A stretch of DNA of 64,000 bases from JAJDOD01 sp050299835. Lineage in GTDB: Bacteria > Pseudomonadota > Alphaproteobacteria > Rhodobacterales > Rhodobacteraceae. The notes beneath the pieces were generated by a model. The model did no database searches. It was not told the DNA's origin and was given only the letters and a program-made list of their open reading frames with translations. The position numbers and the translations under genes were made by a program. Below, in pieces: positions 17,148-24,935 of this stretch (positions are counted from its first letter, which is position 1; each line of letters opens with the position of its first letter). Location: positions 1 to 64,000 of the forward strand of contig JBNKWP010000002.1 in assembly GCA_050299835.1 (NCBI GenBank), written 5' to 3'.

Positions 17148-17806
17148 GTTCTGGCGTCGGCCTTCGCGGCTTCAGCAGCATCTTTTCTCAGCCGCGCTTC
17201 AAAGGCGCGGCTGATGTGGCGTCTCAGCCCGTCATGTGCGGCTTCTCCATCCCCGCGCGCAATCGCCTCCACAACCGCCGAATGCTCGTCTACCGCGATG
17301 GCGCTGCGGCCTTCTGCAGCAAGCGAGGTCGTCGCCATCAATGCCATCGAGCGATAAAGCAAATCCAGTTGCTGCACGAGGTAGCGGTTGTGTGAGGCCA
17401 GATGAACCTGCCGGTGGAACCGCCGGTTCGTCCGGGACAACGCCGCCGGATCATCGACCAAGGCGCGGTCCTCCTCCACCATCTCCTGCAACAGCCGAAC
17501 CTCTTCCGCCGTGGCGTGACGTGCCGCCAGCCGCGCCGCCAGCGCCTCCAGCTCGGAACGAACGACGTAAAGCTCCGCCATCTGGTTGTGATCGAGCGAC
17601 GCCACAACGAGGGATCGCCCGTCCCGCGCCAGAAGTGACTGAGTTTCCAACCGTTGCAAAGCCTCCCGGATCGGTGTGCGGGACATGCCAAACCGGTCCG
17701 CCAGTTCGCTCTCCACAAGCCGGTCTCCGGGCTTGTAGATGCCCGAATCAATGGCATTCAAAATCAGTTGATAGGCGTCTTTCTGAATGGCGCGCGTGTC
17801 CGGCAT
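17144..17806 (-). CDS. GntR-family regulator, FadR/FCD subfamily
   Basis: 220 residues from ATG 17806, which has GAGGACGAGGACGAT upstream. Residues about 1-70 form the winged helix (AIQKDAYQLILNAIDSGIYKPGDRL, FGMSRTPIREALQRLE). The remainder is an all-helical FCD domain with likely metal/effector His residues in NRRFHRQVHLASHN, DEHSAVVEAI and LRRHI. FCD regulators usually sense carboxylates and repress catabolic genes. The neighbours give no clear target: it is convergent with the GT2 gene and divergent from a pyrimidine nucleotidase. Confidence 0.92.
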   Translation of the reverse strand: MPDTRAIQKDAYQLILNAIDSGIYKPGDRLVESELADRFGMSRTPIREALQRLETQSLLARDGRSLVVASLDHNQMAELYVVRSELEALAARLAARHATAEEVRLLQEMVEEDRALVDDPAALSRTNRRFHRQVHLASHNRYLVQQLDLLYRSMALMATTSLAAEGRSAIAVDEHSAVVEAIARGDGEAAHDGLRRHISRAFEARLRKDAAEAAKADART

Positions 17807-17912
17807 ATCGTCCTCGTCCTCCCGCCGACAAATTAGGCAGCAATACAAGCGGGAGGCAATCACCTAAGCGGACCGGATTGCCGCAGGCAGGCGCATTGTC
17901 TAGTCATATCCC

Positions 17913-18557
17913 ATGACGAAAGCCGCTTTTTCCCATGTCACCACCTGGGTCTTCGATCTCGACAATACACTTTATCCACCGGAGGTGCGTCTCTTTGAGC
18001 AGATCGAGGTCAAAATGACCGCCTGGGTCATGCAGGCCCTGTCGGTCGAACGGGATGAAGCGGATCGCCTGCGGAAACACTACTGGGCGACCTATGGCAC
18101 CACTCTGGCCGGGCTGATGCGCGAACATGGTGTCGACCCGGTGCCCTATCTCACTGATGTCCACGAGATCTCCTTCGAGGCCCTGAAACCCGACCCCCGC
18201 CTTGCCGAGGCCATCGCGGCCCTGCCCGGTCGCCGGGTCGTCTACACCAACGGCTCTGCCCCTTATGCGCAACGGGTGATCGAGGCGCGTGGCCTGTCGG
18301 ATCTGTTTGGCGCGGTCTACGGCGTCGAACATGCCGGTTTCTTGCCCAAACCTGAACGCGCCGCCTTCAATGCCATCATCGCGCTGGATGGCTTCGCGCC
18401 CGAGACGGCTGCCATGTTCGAGGACGATCCGAGAAACCTCGCCCAACCGCATGAGTTGGGCATGGCGACGGTCCATGTCGCCCCGAGGGCCGAGCCCGCC
18501 GAGCATATCCACCACCACACGCACGACCTGGCGAAATTCCTTGAAAGACTCGTCTGA
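17913..18557 (+). CDS. Pyrimidine 5'-nucleotidase, HAD superfamily
   Basis: 214 residues with HAD motif I VFDLDNTLYPPE near residue 12, motif II YTNGS, the lysine region FLPKPER, and motif IV MFEDDPRNL. The helical cap (about residues 25-95, RLRKHYWATYGTTLAGLM) matches the SDT1/YjjG-like pyrimidine nucleotidase branch, which dephosphorylates UMP/CMP and modified nucleotides. It is divergent from the GntR gene and 48 bp before a ubiquinone-hydroxylase-like gene on the same strand. Confidence 0.9.
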   Translation: MTKAAFSHVTTWVFDLDNTLYPPEVRLFEQIEVKMTAWVMQALSVERDEADRLRKHYWATYGTTLAGLMREHGVDPVPYLTDVHEISFEALKPDPRLAEAIAALPGRRVVYTNGSAPYAQRVIEARGLSDLFGAVYGVEHAGFLPKPERAAFNAIIALDGFAPETAAMFEDDPRNLAQPHELGMATVHVAPRAEPAEHIHHHTHDLAKFLERLV

Positions 18558-18605
18558 GACAACACGCCGCTTTCCTCCCGCGGGCAACGGTCATATCTGC
18601 ACTCC

Positions 18606-19802
18606 ATGAGCCGAACGCAAACCGACATATTCATCTCGGGCGGCGGGATTGCCGGGCTGACAGCGGGAATCGCGCTTGCCAGGAACGGATTCTCGGTAAT
18701 CCTCGCCGATCCATCGCCGCCTCCGGACGATACGCGATCTGTGGAAGTCGATCTGAGATCCACCGCCTTCCTGCAACCCGCCCGCGAGCTTCTTGACGAG
18801 ACAGGGCTTTGGGGCGAACTGGCCGGATCCGCCGAGCCCCTGGACGCGTTGCGTGTCATCGACCTCACCGGTGCGCCGCATGCAATTTCCACGGAACGCA
18901 CGTTTCAGGCGTCAGATCTTGGCGACACAGCCTTCGGCTGGAACCTTCCGAACGCTCTGACACGCAAGGTTCTGTATCGTTCAGCGTTGGGCACACCGGG
19001 CCTCGACCTTCGCATGGGCACCGGGTTTGCCTCCCTGCTCACGCGGGAACAAGAAGCGCTGATCTCGCTCAGCGACGGCACCCGGATCGCCGCGCGTCTG
19101 GCTGTCGCCGCAGACGGCCGCGCCTCTCCGCTGAGGGAGGCGGCGGGGATCAGCGTTGAAATCACCCGCTACGGCCAGAAAGCGCTGGCCTTCGCCGTGC
19201 GGCACGATCTGCCGCACCGGAACGTCTCCACTGAACTCTATCATAAGGGCGGTGCCTTTGTCCTCGTGCCCCTGCCCGATGCAGACGGCCTCCCTGCTTC
19301 TGCGGTCGTTTGGATGCATGACGGTCCGAAGGCGAAGGCTCTTGCCGATCTGGATGACGCGGCATTCGGCGACGCGGCCACCGAACGCTCCGCCGGTGTC
19401 CTCGGCCAGTTGACGCCGATCACGCCACGCGCGGTCTGGCCCGTCGTCACGCAGTTCGCCCGGCGCTTGTCCTCGGAACGCGTGGCCCTGATCGCGGAAG
19501 CCGCCCATGTCTTTCCACCCATCGGCGCTCAGGGGCTGAATACCTCGCTCACAGATGTGCGGGCCTTGCTCGACGCCGCCATTGCCCGGCCCGACACGTT
19601 GGGCAACACAGATTTCTTGCACGCATATGCAAGACGACGGGAGCGCGATGTTGCAACCCGCGCCAGGGTCATCGACTTTTACAATCGGCTCTGTCGCAGC
19701 GGAGGTGAGCCAGCCTCGGCCATTCGGTCGCTTGGATTGAAGATGGTCCATGACGTGGCCCCTGTCCGTAACAGAGTCATGGCTGCAGGCATGGGGGGCT
19801 GA
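18606..19802 (+). CDS. FAD-dependent UbiH/UbiF/COQ6-family monooxygenase
   Basis: 398 residues. It has the N-terminal dinucleotide motif ISGGGIAGLTAGIAL, the DG motif in VAADGRASPLREAAG, and the FAD-binding IAEAAHVFPPIGAQGLNTSL block, where the usual GDAAH reads AEAAH. These features fit ubiquinone biosynthesis hydroxylases that add an OH to the benzoquinone ring. The final region (GLKMVHDVAPVRNRVMAAGMG) is also typical of this family. The position of ring hydroxylation cannot be read from sequence. It starts 48 bp after the nucleotidase. Confidence 0.88.
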   Translation: MSRTQTDIFISGGGIAGLTAGIALARNGFSVILADPSPPPDDTRSVEVDLRSTAFLQPARELLDETGLWGELAGSAEPLDALRVIDLTGAPHAISTERTFQASDLGDTAFGWNLPNALTRKVLYRSALGTPGLDLRMGTGFASLLTREQEALISLSDGTRIAARLAVAADGRASPLREAAGISVEITRYGQKALAFAVRHDLPHRNVSTELYHKGGAFVLVPLPDADGLPASAVVWMHDGPKAKALADLDDAAFGDAATERSAGVLGQLTPITPRAVWPVVTQFARRLSSERVALIAEAAHVFPPIGAQGLNTSLTDVRALLDAAIARPDTLGNTDFLHAYARRRERDVATRARVIDFYNRLCRSGGEPASAIRSLGLKMVHDVAPVRNRVMAAGMGG

Positions 19803-19825
19803 CTCCGGCAGCCCCAATCTGAACT

Positions 19826-20956
19826 CTAAGAGTCCACCTGATCCAGCACGGATGTCAGCCGCGCCACGCTTGCGTCCACATCGCGAAGTTTGTCGAGGCC
19901 AAAGAGCCCGATCCTGAAACTGCGATAGTCATCGCCCTCGCCCACCATCAGCGGCACACCGGCGGCGACCTGTGCTCCCGCCTCGACAAAGGGTTTGCCG
20001 CTTTGCAGGGTCGCGTCGTCGGTAAAGACAACAACGACGCCCGGAGCCTCGAAGCCCTCGGCGGCGACGGAGCGGAACCCTTGCGCTGCCAGCGCGGCCC
20101 GAACTTTCCGGCCCTGATCCCACTGCGCGTCCTTCATCGCATCAAAGCCGAGCGCCTTGGTCTCCGCCATTGCATCGCGAAACCCGCGCAGCGCATCTGT
20201 GGGCATTGTCGCGTGATAGGCATGGCCGCCGTTTTCATAGGCCTCCATGATCGCCAGCCACTTGCCCAGATCAATAGCGAAGCTTGACGATTTCCGCGCC
20301 TTGGCGACGTCCCGCGCGCGCTCCGACAACATGACCAGACCGGCTGAAGGCGACGCCGACCAGCCCTTTTGCGGCGCTGAGATCAGCACATCCACCCCAA
20401 GCGCCTTCATGTCGGCCCAAATGCAGCCGGACGCGATGCAGTCGAGCACGAAAAGCCCGCCCGTCGCATGAACCGCCTCCGTCACCTGCCGGATGTAATC
20501 GTCCGGCAAGATCATCCCGCTCGCCGTTTCTACATGCGGTGCAAAAACCACCGCCGGCTTTTCTGCCGCGATCTTGCCCACGACCTCCTCCACCGGTGCG
20601 GGCTGGAACGGCGCCTGCGGGTCGTTGCCCACGCGCCGCGCCATCATCACATGCTCTTCGGTCGGCAGGCCCGAGGCTTCGAAAATCTGGCTCCAGCGAT
20701 AGGAAAAGAACCCGTTCCGGATCACCATGACGGTCTCGTCTTCCGCGAATTGTCGCGCCACCGCCTCCATCGCATAGGTTCCGCCGCCCGGCACCAGAGC
20801 CACCGCGTCGGCATTGTAAACCTCGCGCAGCATGGCCGAGATATCGCGCATCACTCGCTGGAACGCGGCGCTCATGTGGTTCAGAGAGCGGTCGGTGAAA
20901 ACGACGGAGAATTCGAGCAATCCGTCGGGGTCGATATCGGTACGCAATGCGGGCAT
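19826..20956 (-). CDS. Class V aminotransferase (alanine-glyoxylate type)
   Basis: 376 residues of the class V PLP fold: VPGGGTYAMEAVARQF, VETASGMILPDDYI, FVLDCIASG (PLP ring Asp), and the Schiff-base lysine in ISAPQKGWSASPSAGLV. Relatives include alanine--glyoxylate, serine--pyruvate and 2-aminoethylphosphonate--pyruvate aminotransferases; I cannot choose among them. AAGGAG precedes the start. Two Lrp/AsnC regulators lie upstream on the same strand (63 bp away), consistent with control by amino acid supply. Confidence 0.88.
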   Translation of the reverse strand: MPALRTDIDPDGLLEFSVVFTDRSLNHMSAAFQRVMRDISAMLREVYNADAVALVPGGGTYAMEAVARQFAEDETVMVIRNGFFSYRWSQIFEASGLPTEEHVMMARRVGNDPQAPFQPAPVEEVVGKIAAEKPAVVFAPHVETASGMILPDDYIRQVTEAVHATGGLFVLDCIASGCIWADMKALGVDVLISAPQKGWSASPSAGLVMLSERARDVAKARKSSSFAIDLGKWLAIMEAYENGGHAYHATMPTDALRGFRDAMAETKALGFDAMKDAQWDQGRKVRAALAAQGFRSVAAEGFEAPGVVVVFTDDATLQSGKPFVEAGAQVAAGVPLMVGEGDDYRSFRIGLFGLDKLRDVDASVARLTSVLDQVDS

Positions 20957-21019
20957 GGGGGCACTCCTTGGCGTTCGACCTTGGGCTAGCCGATCCCGGC
21001 GAGATGCACAAAGGCAAAG

Positions 21020-21475
21020 TCAGATCGGCCCCGGACGCCGCTCCTCCGAGAGCAGCACATTGGCCTCCACGTCGCCCACACCGGGCAAAGTCATGATCCG
21101 GCGGCGCAACACACGCTCGAAATCGGCGATGTCGCGGGCGACGACGCGCAGCCGGTAATCGTAGAGCCCGAGCACATGCTGCACCGTCTGCACTTCCGGG
21201 ATGGCGGAGACGGCACGTTCGAAATCATCGAGGCTGACCCGCCCCCTGGTAGCAAGCTTCACCCCAAGAAACACCGTCACCCCGAAGCCCAGTTTCCCGG
21301 CATCAAGCGCCACGCGCCGGCCTGCGATCACGCCCGCCTCCCGCAGCCGCTGGATGCGCCGCCATGCTGCGGGCTGCGATAGCCCCGCAAGCCGCCCAAG
21401 CGCACCTGCACTTTGCGTCGCGTCCTGCTCCAGCGCCCGCAGGATCACTCGGTCCGTCTCATCCAACTCGGTCAT
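21020..21475 (-). CDS. Lrp/AsnC-family regulator (second of a pair)
   Basis: 151 residues: HTH at about 5-60 (LDETDRVILRALEQDATQSAGALGRLAGLSQPAAWRRIQRL) and a RAM/ligand-binding domain ending in VLRRRIMTLPGVGDVEANVLLSE. Its start overlaps the stop of the upstream paralogue by 4 bp (ATGA), so the two are translationally coupled. Lrp proteins assemble as dimers and octamers; the pair may form mixed complexes or control the adjacent aminotransferase and ilvC. Confidence 0.93.
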   Translation of the reverse strand: MTELDETDRVILRALEQDATQSAGALGRLAGLSQPAAWRRIQRLREAGVIAGRRVALDAGKLGFGVTVFLGVKLATRGRVSLDDFERAVSAIPEVQTVQHVLGLYDYRLRVVARDIADFERVLRRRIMTLPGVGDVEANVLLSEERRPGPI

Positions 21476-21927
21476 ACCGGCAGCGTCTCCTCCGTCTTGA
21501 TAGTGGCGATGTGCATAAGCGACTCGATCTCCGAGATGTGCGGCAGCGTCAGGATCTTCTCGCGGTAAAGCGACTGGTAGTGTTCGAGATCGCGCGCGAT
21601 GACCGACAGACGAAAATCGACACGGCCAAGGAAGGTCTGGATCTCCAACACCTCGGGAATTTCCCGCGCGGCCGCGTGGAACTCGCTCTGGGCGTTAGGA
21701 TAAGTCTTGTCGAGCGTGAACCTGAGCGAAACCTCCACCGCATAGCCGAGCGCCTTCCATCCAATCACCGTGCGCTGACCGTTGAGTACGCCCTGATCGA
21801 CCATCCGGTCGAGCCGCCGCGTTGCGGTCGCCGTCGTGGTCCGGCACCGCTCGGCCAATTCGGTGATCGGTGCATCGGGGTCGGCCTGAAGCTGGCGCAG
21901 AAGACGTCGATCGGTATCGTCGAGCAT
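21472..21927 (-). CDS. Lrp/AsnC-family regulator (first of a pair)
   Basis: 151 residues, exactly the same length as its partner but clearly diverged: LDDTDRRLLRQLQADPDAPITELAERCRTTTATATRRLDRM is the HTH and EIPEVLEIQTFLGRVDFRLSVIARDLEHYQ the RAM domain start. It is divergent from ilvC with a 137-bp gap, so regulation of branched-chain amino acid synthesis is likely. It is the first gene of the regulator pair. Confidence 0.93.
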   Translation of the reverse strand: MLDDTDRRLLRQLQADPDAPITELAERCRTTTATATRRLDRMVDQGVLNGQRTVIGWKALGYAVEVSLRFTLDKTYPNAQSEFHAAAREIPEVLEIQTFLGRVDFRLSVIARDLEHYQSLYREKILTLPHISEIESLMHIATIKTEETLPV

Positions 21928-22064
21928 GAATTATCCAAAATAGTCCACTCTGAGGAATTGATACTTACACCATTGTTCGATTGCCTGTCCAATTTCCTCT
22001 CCCAATCCCCACAAATCCGCCTATGGTCGCGCCCGACAACATTCCAGAGGGAAGGAGACACCCC

Positions 22065-23087
22065 ATGCGCGTTTACTATGATCGCGATTGCGACATTAAC
22101 CTCATCAAGGACAAGAAGGTGGCGATCCTGGGCTATGGCAGCCAGGGTCACGCCCATGCATTGAACCTGCGCGACAGTGGCGCGAAGAACCTTGCAGTCG
22201 CACTCCGTGAGGGTTCGCCCTCAGCAATGAAGGCCGAAGCCGAGGGCCTCACCGTCATGGGCATCGCCGAGGCAGCCGCCTGGTGCGACCTGATGATGTT
22301 CACCATGCCGGACGAACTTCAGGCGGAGACCTACAAGAAATACGTCCATGACAACCTGCGCGAAGGTGCCGCGATCGCCTTCGCACACGGCCTGAATGTG
22401 CATTTCGGTCTGATCGAGCCGAAACCCGGCGTCGATGTCATCATGATGGCACCGAAAGGGCCTGGCCATACGGTGCGCGGCGAATACACCAAAGGCGGCG
22501 GCGTGCCCTGCCTTGTCGCTGTCGACAACGATGCCTCCGGCAAGGCGCTGGAAATCGGCCTCTCCTACTGCTCCGCCATCGGCGGCGGTCGCTCTGGCAT
22601 CATCGAGACCAACTTCAAGGAAGAGTGCGAAACCGACCTCTTCGGCGAACAGGCCGTGCTGTGTGGCGGTCTGGTCGAACTGATCCGCATGGGTTTCGAG
22701 ACGCTGGTCGAGGCGGGCTACGCCCCCGAGATGGCCTATTTCGAGTGCCTGCACGAGGTGAAGCTGATCGTCGACCTGATCTACGAAGGCGGCATCGCCA
22801 ACATGAACTACTCGATCTCGAACACCGCCGAATACGGCGAGTATGTCAGTGGCCCGCGCGTCCTGCCTTACGACGAGACCAAGAAACGCATGAAGGACAT
22901 CCTGACCGACATCCAGACCGGCCGTTTCGTCCGCGATTTCATGGCGGAAAACGCTGTCGGCCAACCGATGTTCAAATCCACCCGCCGCATCAACGACGCC
23001 CACCAGATCGAGGAAGTCGGCGAAAAGCTGCGCGGCATGATGCCGTGGATTTCCGACGGCAAGATGGTGGACCGGGCGAAGAACTGA
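22065..23087 (+). CDS. ilvC: Ketol-acid reductoisomerase
   Basis: 340 residues from ATG 22065, preceded by GAAGGAG; this is the normal size of class I KARI. The Rossmann motif GYGSQGHAHALNLRDSG, the metal-binding region ETNFKEECETDLFGEQAVLCGG and ECLHEVKLIVDLIYEGG are all present. It converts acetolactate and acetohydroxybutyrate to dihydroxy acids with NADPH and Mg2+, in valine, leucine and isoleucine synthesis. It is transcribed alone, ending at a strong terminator. Confidence 0.97.
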   Translation: MRVYYDRDCDINLIKDKKVAILGYGSQGHAHALNLRDSGAKNLAVALREGSPSAMKAEAEGLTVMGIAEAAAWCDLMMFTMPDELQAETYKKYVHDNLREGAAIAFAHGLNVHFGLIEPKPGVDVIMMAPKGPGHTVRGEYTKGGGVPCLVAVDNDASGKALEIGLSYCSAIGGGRSGIIETNFKEECETDLFGEQAVLCGGLVELIRMGFETLVEAGYAPEMAYFECLHEVKLIVDLIYEGGIANMNYSISNTAEYGEYVSGPRVLPYDETKKRMKDILTDIQTGRFVRDFMAENAVGQPMFKSTRRINDAHQIEEVGEKLRGMMPWISDGKMVDRAKN

Positions 23088-23112
23088 GCGCATACGCCAG
23101 TAATGATGTTAG

Positions 23113-23142
23113 AACGCGCGGGCTTTGGCCCGCGCGTTTTTC
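23113..23142 (+). terminator. Intrinsic terminator after ilvC
   Basis: ACGCGCGGGC / GCCCGCGCGT, 10-base perfect stem with a four-base loop, followed by TTTTTC. Confidence 0.92.
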
Positions 23143-23233
23143 TTGTTGCTCCGGAATTTCCCGTCGCCATAGTTTTGTCACAATTGGTCGCTCCTCTGAC
23201 GACAGAAATCCATTTCGATGACGGAGAAATTTC

Positions 23234-24391
23234 ATGGCGACAATCACTGGCGACAGCCTTGCCAATACGCTTATCGGTACAATCGACGACGACCTCATCC
23301 TGGCCCTTGAGGGAAACGATACCGTTTCGGGAGGCGCTGGCAACGACAGTATCGATGGCGGGGATGGCAACGACTCGATCTCAGGTGATGCCGGAGACGA
23401 CACGTTGATCGGCGGCGAAGGCCACGACACACTGGATGGCGGCCTCGACGACGACACCGTCATGTTTGCGGGCGACCGTGCGGATTACACGGTGACCCAG
23501 GTCGACAGCACGACCGTGTCGCTGGACGACGGAAACGGCAACGTCACTTTGGTCACGAATGTGGAAAGCTTCGCTTTCGCAGATGATGTGTTCAACTTCG
23601 ACGACGTGCATGTGCCGCCCGTTTCGGACGATGATCTTTTCATCGGAACGGCGACGGATGGCGAAGTGTTCTCAGGCGGCGTGGGGGACGACACCCTGAC
23701 CGGCCTTATTCGAACTGACATGTTCGACGGCGGCGACGGGTTCGATTTCATCGACTTCAGCCAGGAGACAGGCGGCATCCAGATCGCGCTTGAGACCTTT
23801 CCGTGGGACCCCAACGATCCGATCGAACTGACCGTGCGAACCTATGACGCGAACAGCTTTGGTGGGTTTGGCGGCTTCGGCTCCACTCCCCCGCCCGGCA
23901 CCTTCACCGGCGTGGAGAAAGTGAAGGGCACGTCCTATGATGATGTGATCGGCACACACATGAGCGACGTCGTCTACATCGACGGCGGCGACGGGAATGA
24001 CCAGATCGTGTCAGGTCTTGGGGATGAGACCCTTGTCGGAGGAGCTGGGGATGACAGTCTCTCCGGTCGTCTCGGGGATGACGAGATCACCACCGGCACT
24101 GGGTTCGACACGGTGTCTGTGTCGCGCCGACCGTACAGTACACCCACCGGGGACGGCCATGATGTGATCACGGATTTCGATGCCGCAACCGACACGCTCC
24201 TGTTCCTTTACAGCTACCAGGTCGATTCGGATTTCGACCCGCTCTCGACAGCAAGCCAGACCGCCGAAGGAACGCTTTTTAGTTACACCGATGACAGTTC
24301 CATTCTTCTTTCGGGCGTTGATCTGGATGATCTGAGCTCGGCGAATATCCTAACCCATGATCCATACGCCTATCTGGCGCCGGCATGGTAG
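23234..24391 (+). CDS. RTX-type calcium-binding repeat protein
   Basis: 385 residues with glycine/aspartate-rich nonapeptide repeats (GGAGNDSIDGGDGND, GDAGDDTLIGGEGHD) at about 30-75 and again near 255-290 (GGDGNDQIVSGLGDETLVGG). A segment between them contains ADYTVTQVDSTTVSLDDGNGNV, a pattern often found in such proteins. There is no N-terminal signal, as expected for type I secretion through a C-terminal signal; the end is rich in Asp, Leu and Ser (VDLDDLSSANIL). No catalytic domain and no type I exporter genes are present nearby. ACGGAG precedes the start. Confidence 0.88.
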   Translation: MATITGDSLANTLIGTIDDDLILALEGNDTVSGGAGNDSIDGGDGNDSISGDAGDDTLIGGEGHDTLDGGLDDDTVMFAGDRADYTVTQVDSTTVSLDDGNGNVTLVTNVESFAFADDVFNFDDVHVPPVSDDDLFIGTATDGEVFSGGVGDDTLTGLIRTDMFDGGDGFDFIDFSQETGGIQIALETFPWDPNDPIELTVRTYDANSFGGFGGFGSTPPPGTFTGVEKVKGTSYDDVIGTHMSDVVYIDGGDGNDQIVSGLGDETLVGGAGDDSLSGRLGDDEITTGTGFDTVSVSRRPYSTPTGDGHDVITDFDAATDTLLFLYSYQVDSDFDPLSTASQTAEGTLFSYTDDSSILLSGVDLDDLSSANILTHDPYAYLAPAW

Positions 24392-24538
24392 CAAGCCGAA
24401 ACAGACGCCTCAGGAGGGTCCGGCAAAGCTGCTATCAACTGAATCTCGGTGGCCGGGTGCCCGAGCGATAAAACCCGCTTGACCGCTTTTGCCCCCTTCG
24501 GTATCTGCTCGCGGACGTGCTGAACAAGCACGCCCGGT

Positions 24539-24622
24539 GGGCGACAGGCCGCAAGGTGTGGCAGGGGACTGTAACTCCCTCGAGGCGACTCACGCCTGGT
24601 TCGATTCCAGGGTCGCCCACCA
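24539..24622 (+). tRNA. tRNA-Tyr (GTA)
   Basis: 84 bases fold as a class II tRNA: acceptor GGGCGAC / GTCGCCC, D-arm GCC...GGC, anticodon stem-loop with CTGTAAC (anticodon GTA), a long variable region of about 14 bases, T-arm CCTGG-TTCGATT-CCAGG, discriminator A and an encoded CCA. Confidence 0.95.
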
Positions 24623-24632
24623 TCAAATTCCG

Positions 24633-24671
24633 ATTTGCAAAGCAAATTGAAACGTCCAGTGGACGTTTCAA
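24633..24671. other. Two adjacent perfect hairpins just after tRNA-Tyr
   Basis: ATTTGC-AAA-GCAAAT (24633-24647) abuts and shares its final T with TTGAAACGTCC-AGT-GGACGTTTCAA (24647-24657 / 24661-24671, 11-base arms). No T tract follows the second stem apart from GGATTTTGG, so this may be a weak terminator or processing signal for the tRNA transcript, or a dispersed palindromic element. Confidence 0.55.
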
Positions 24672-24817
24672 AGGATTTTGGTACCCGAGGCCCCTGCCAA
24701 GGGCCAATCCCTCCTCCGCGCGCTCATCCCTTAATCGACCGAACGACGCTCCCCGTTGCGTGCAACGCAAAAAAACGTAAATGGCCAATTTTCCCAAGCT
24801 GAACGCGAAAATCGGCA

Positions 24818-24872
24818 CGTCGGTACTGCGTCGGTATCACGTCGGTATTACGTCGGTGCCAACGTCGGTGGA
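24818..24872. repeat. Five tandem copies of an 11-bp repeat
   Basis: CGTCGGTACTG, CGTCGGTATCA, CGTCGGTATTA, CGTCGGTGCCAA and CGTCGGTGGA follow one another; the invariant part is CGTCGGT with an 11-base period (12 in the fourth). A further CGTCGGTG occurs inside the end of the MttB-family gene near 24944. Confidence 0.8.
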
Positions 24873-24935
24873 GGACCGACATTCGGCCCCCAAAAGCACC
24901 GTGCGTTTACCAAGGTTACCGACGCGTTAACCGCC

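Larger units (their letters stand above)
24623..24935. other. Gene-free 313-bp stretch with hairpins and tandem repeats
   Basis: Between the tRNA-Tyr 3' end and the stop of the MttB-family gene. It holds the two hairpins at 24633-24671 and the 11-bp repeats at 24818-24872. Short open frames here look like noise and I see no gene. Confidence 0.7.

Noticed and set aside
15869..17395. 508-codon plus-strand frame over the glycosyltransferase gene
   Set aside because: It is an alternate frame of the GT2 gene; the translation is Arg/Pro-rich and has no recognised motif, while the other frame has all GT2 catalytic residues.
24450..24538. Possible second tRNA just before tRNA-Tyr (GGTGGCCGGGTGCCCGAGCG looked like a D-arm)
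   Set aside because: No acceptor stem, T-arm TTC or CCA can be built around it.
24818..24872. CRISPR-like array
   Set aside because: The repeat unit is only 7 conserved bases in an 11-base period without spacers, and no cas genes are present.
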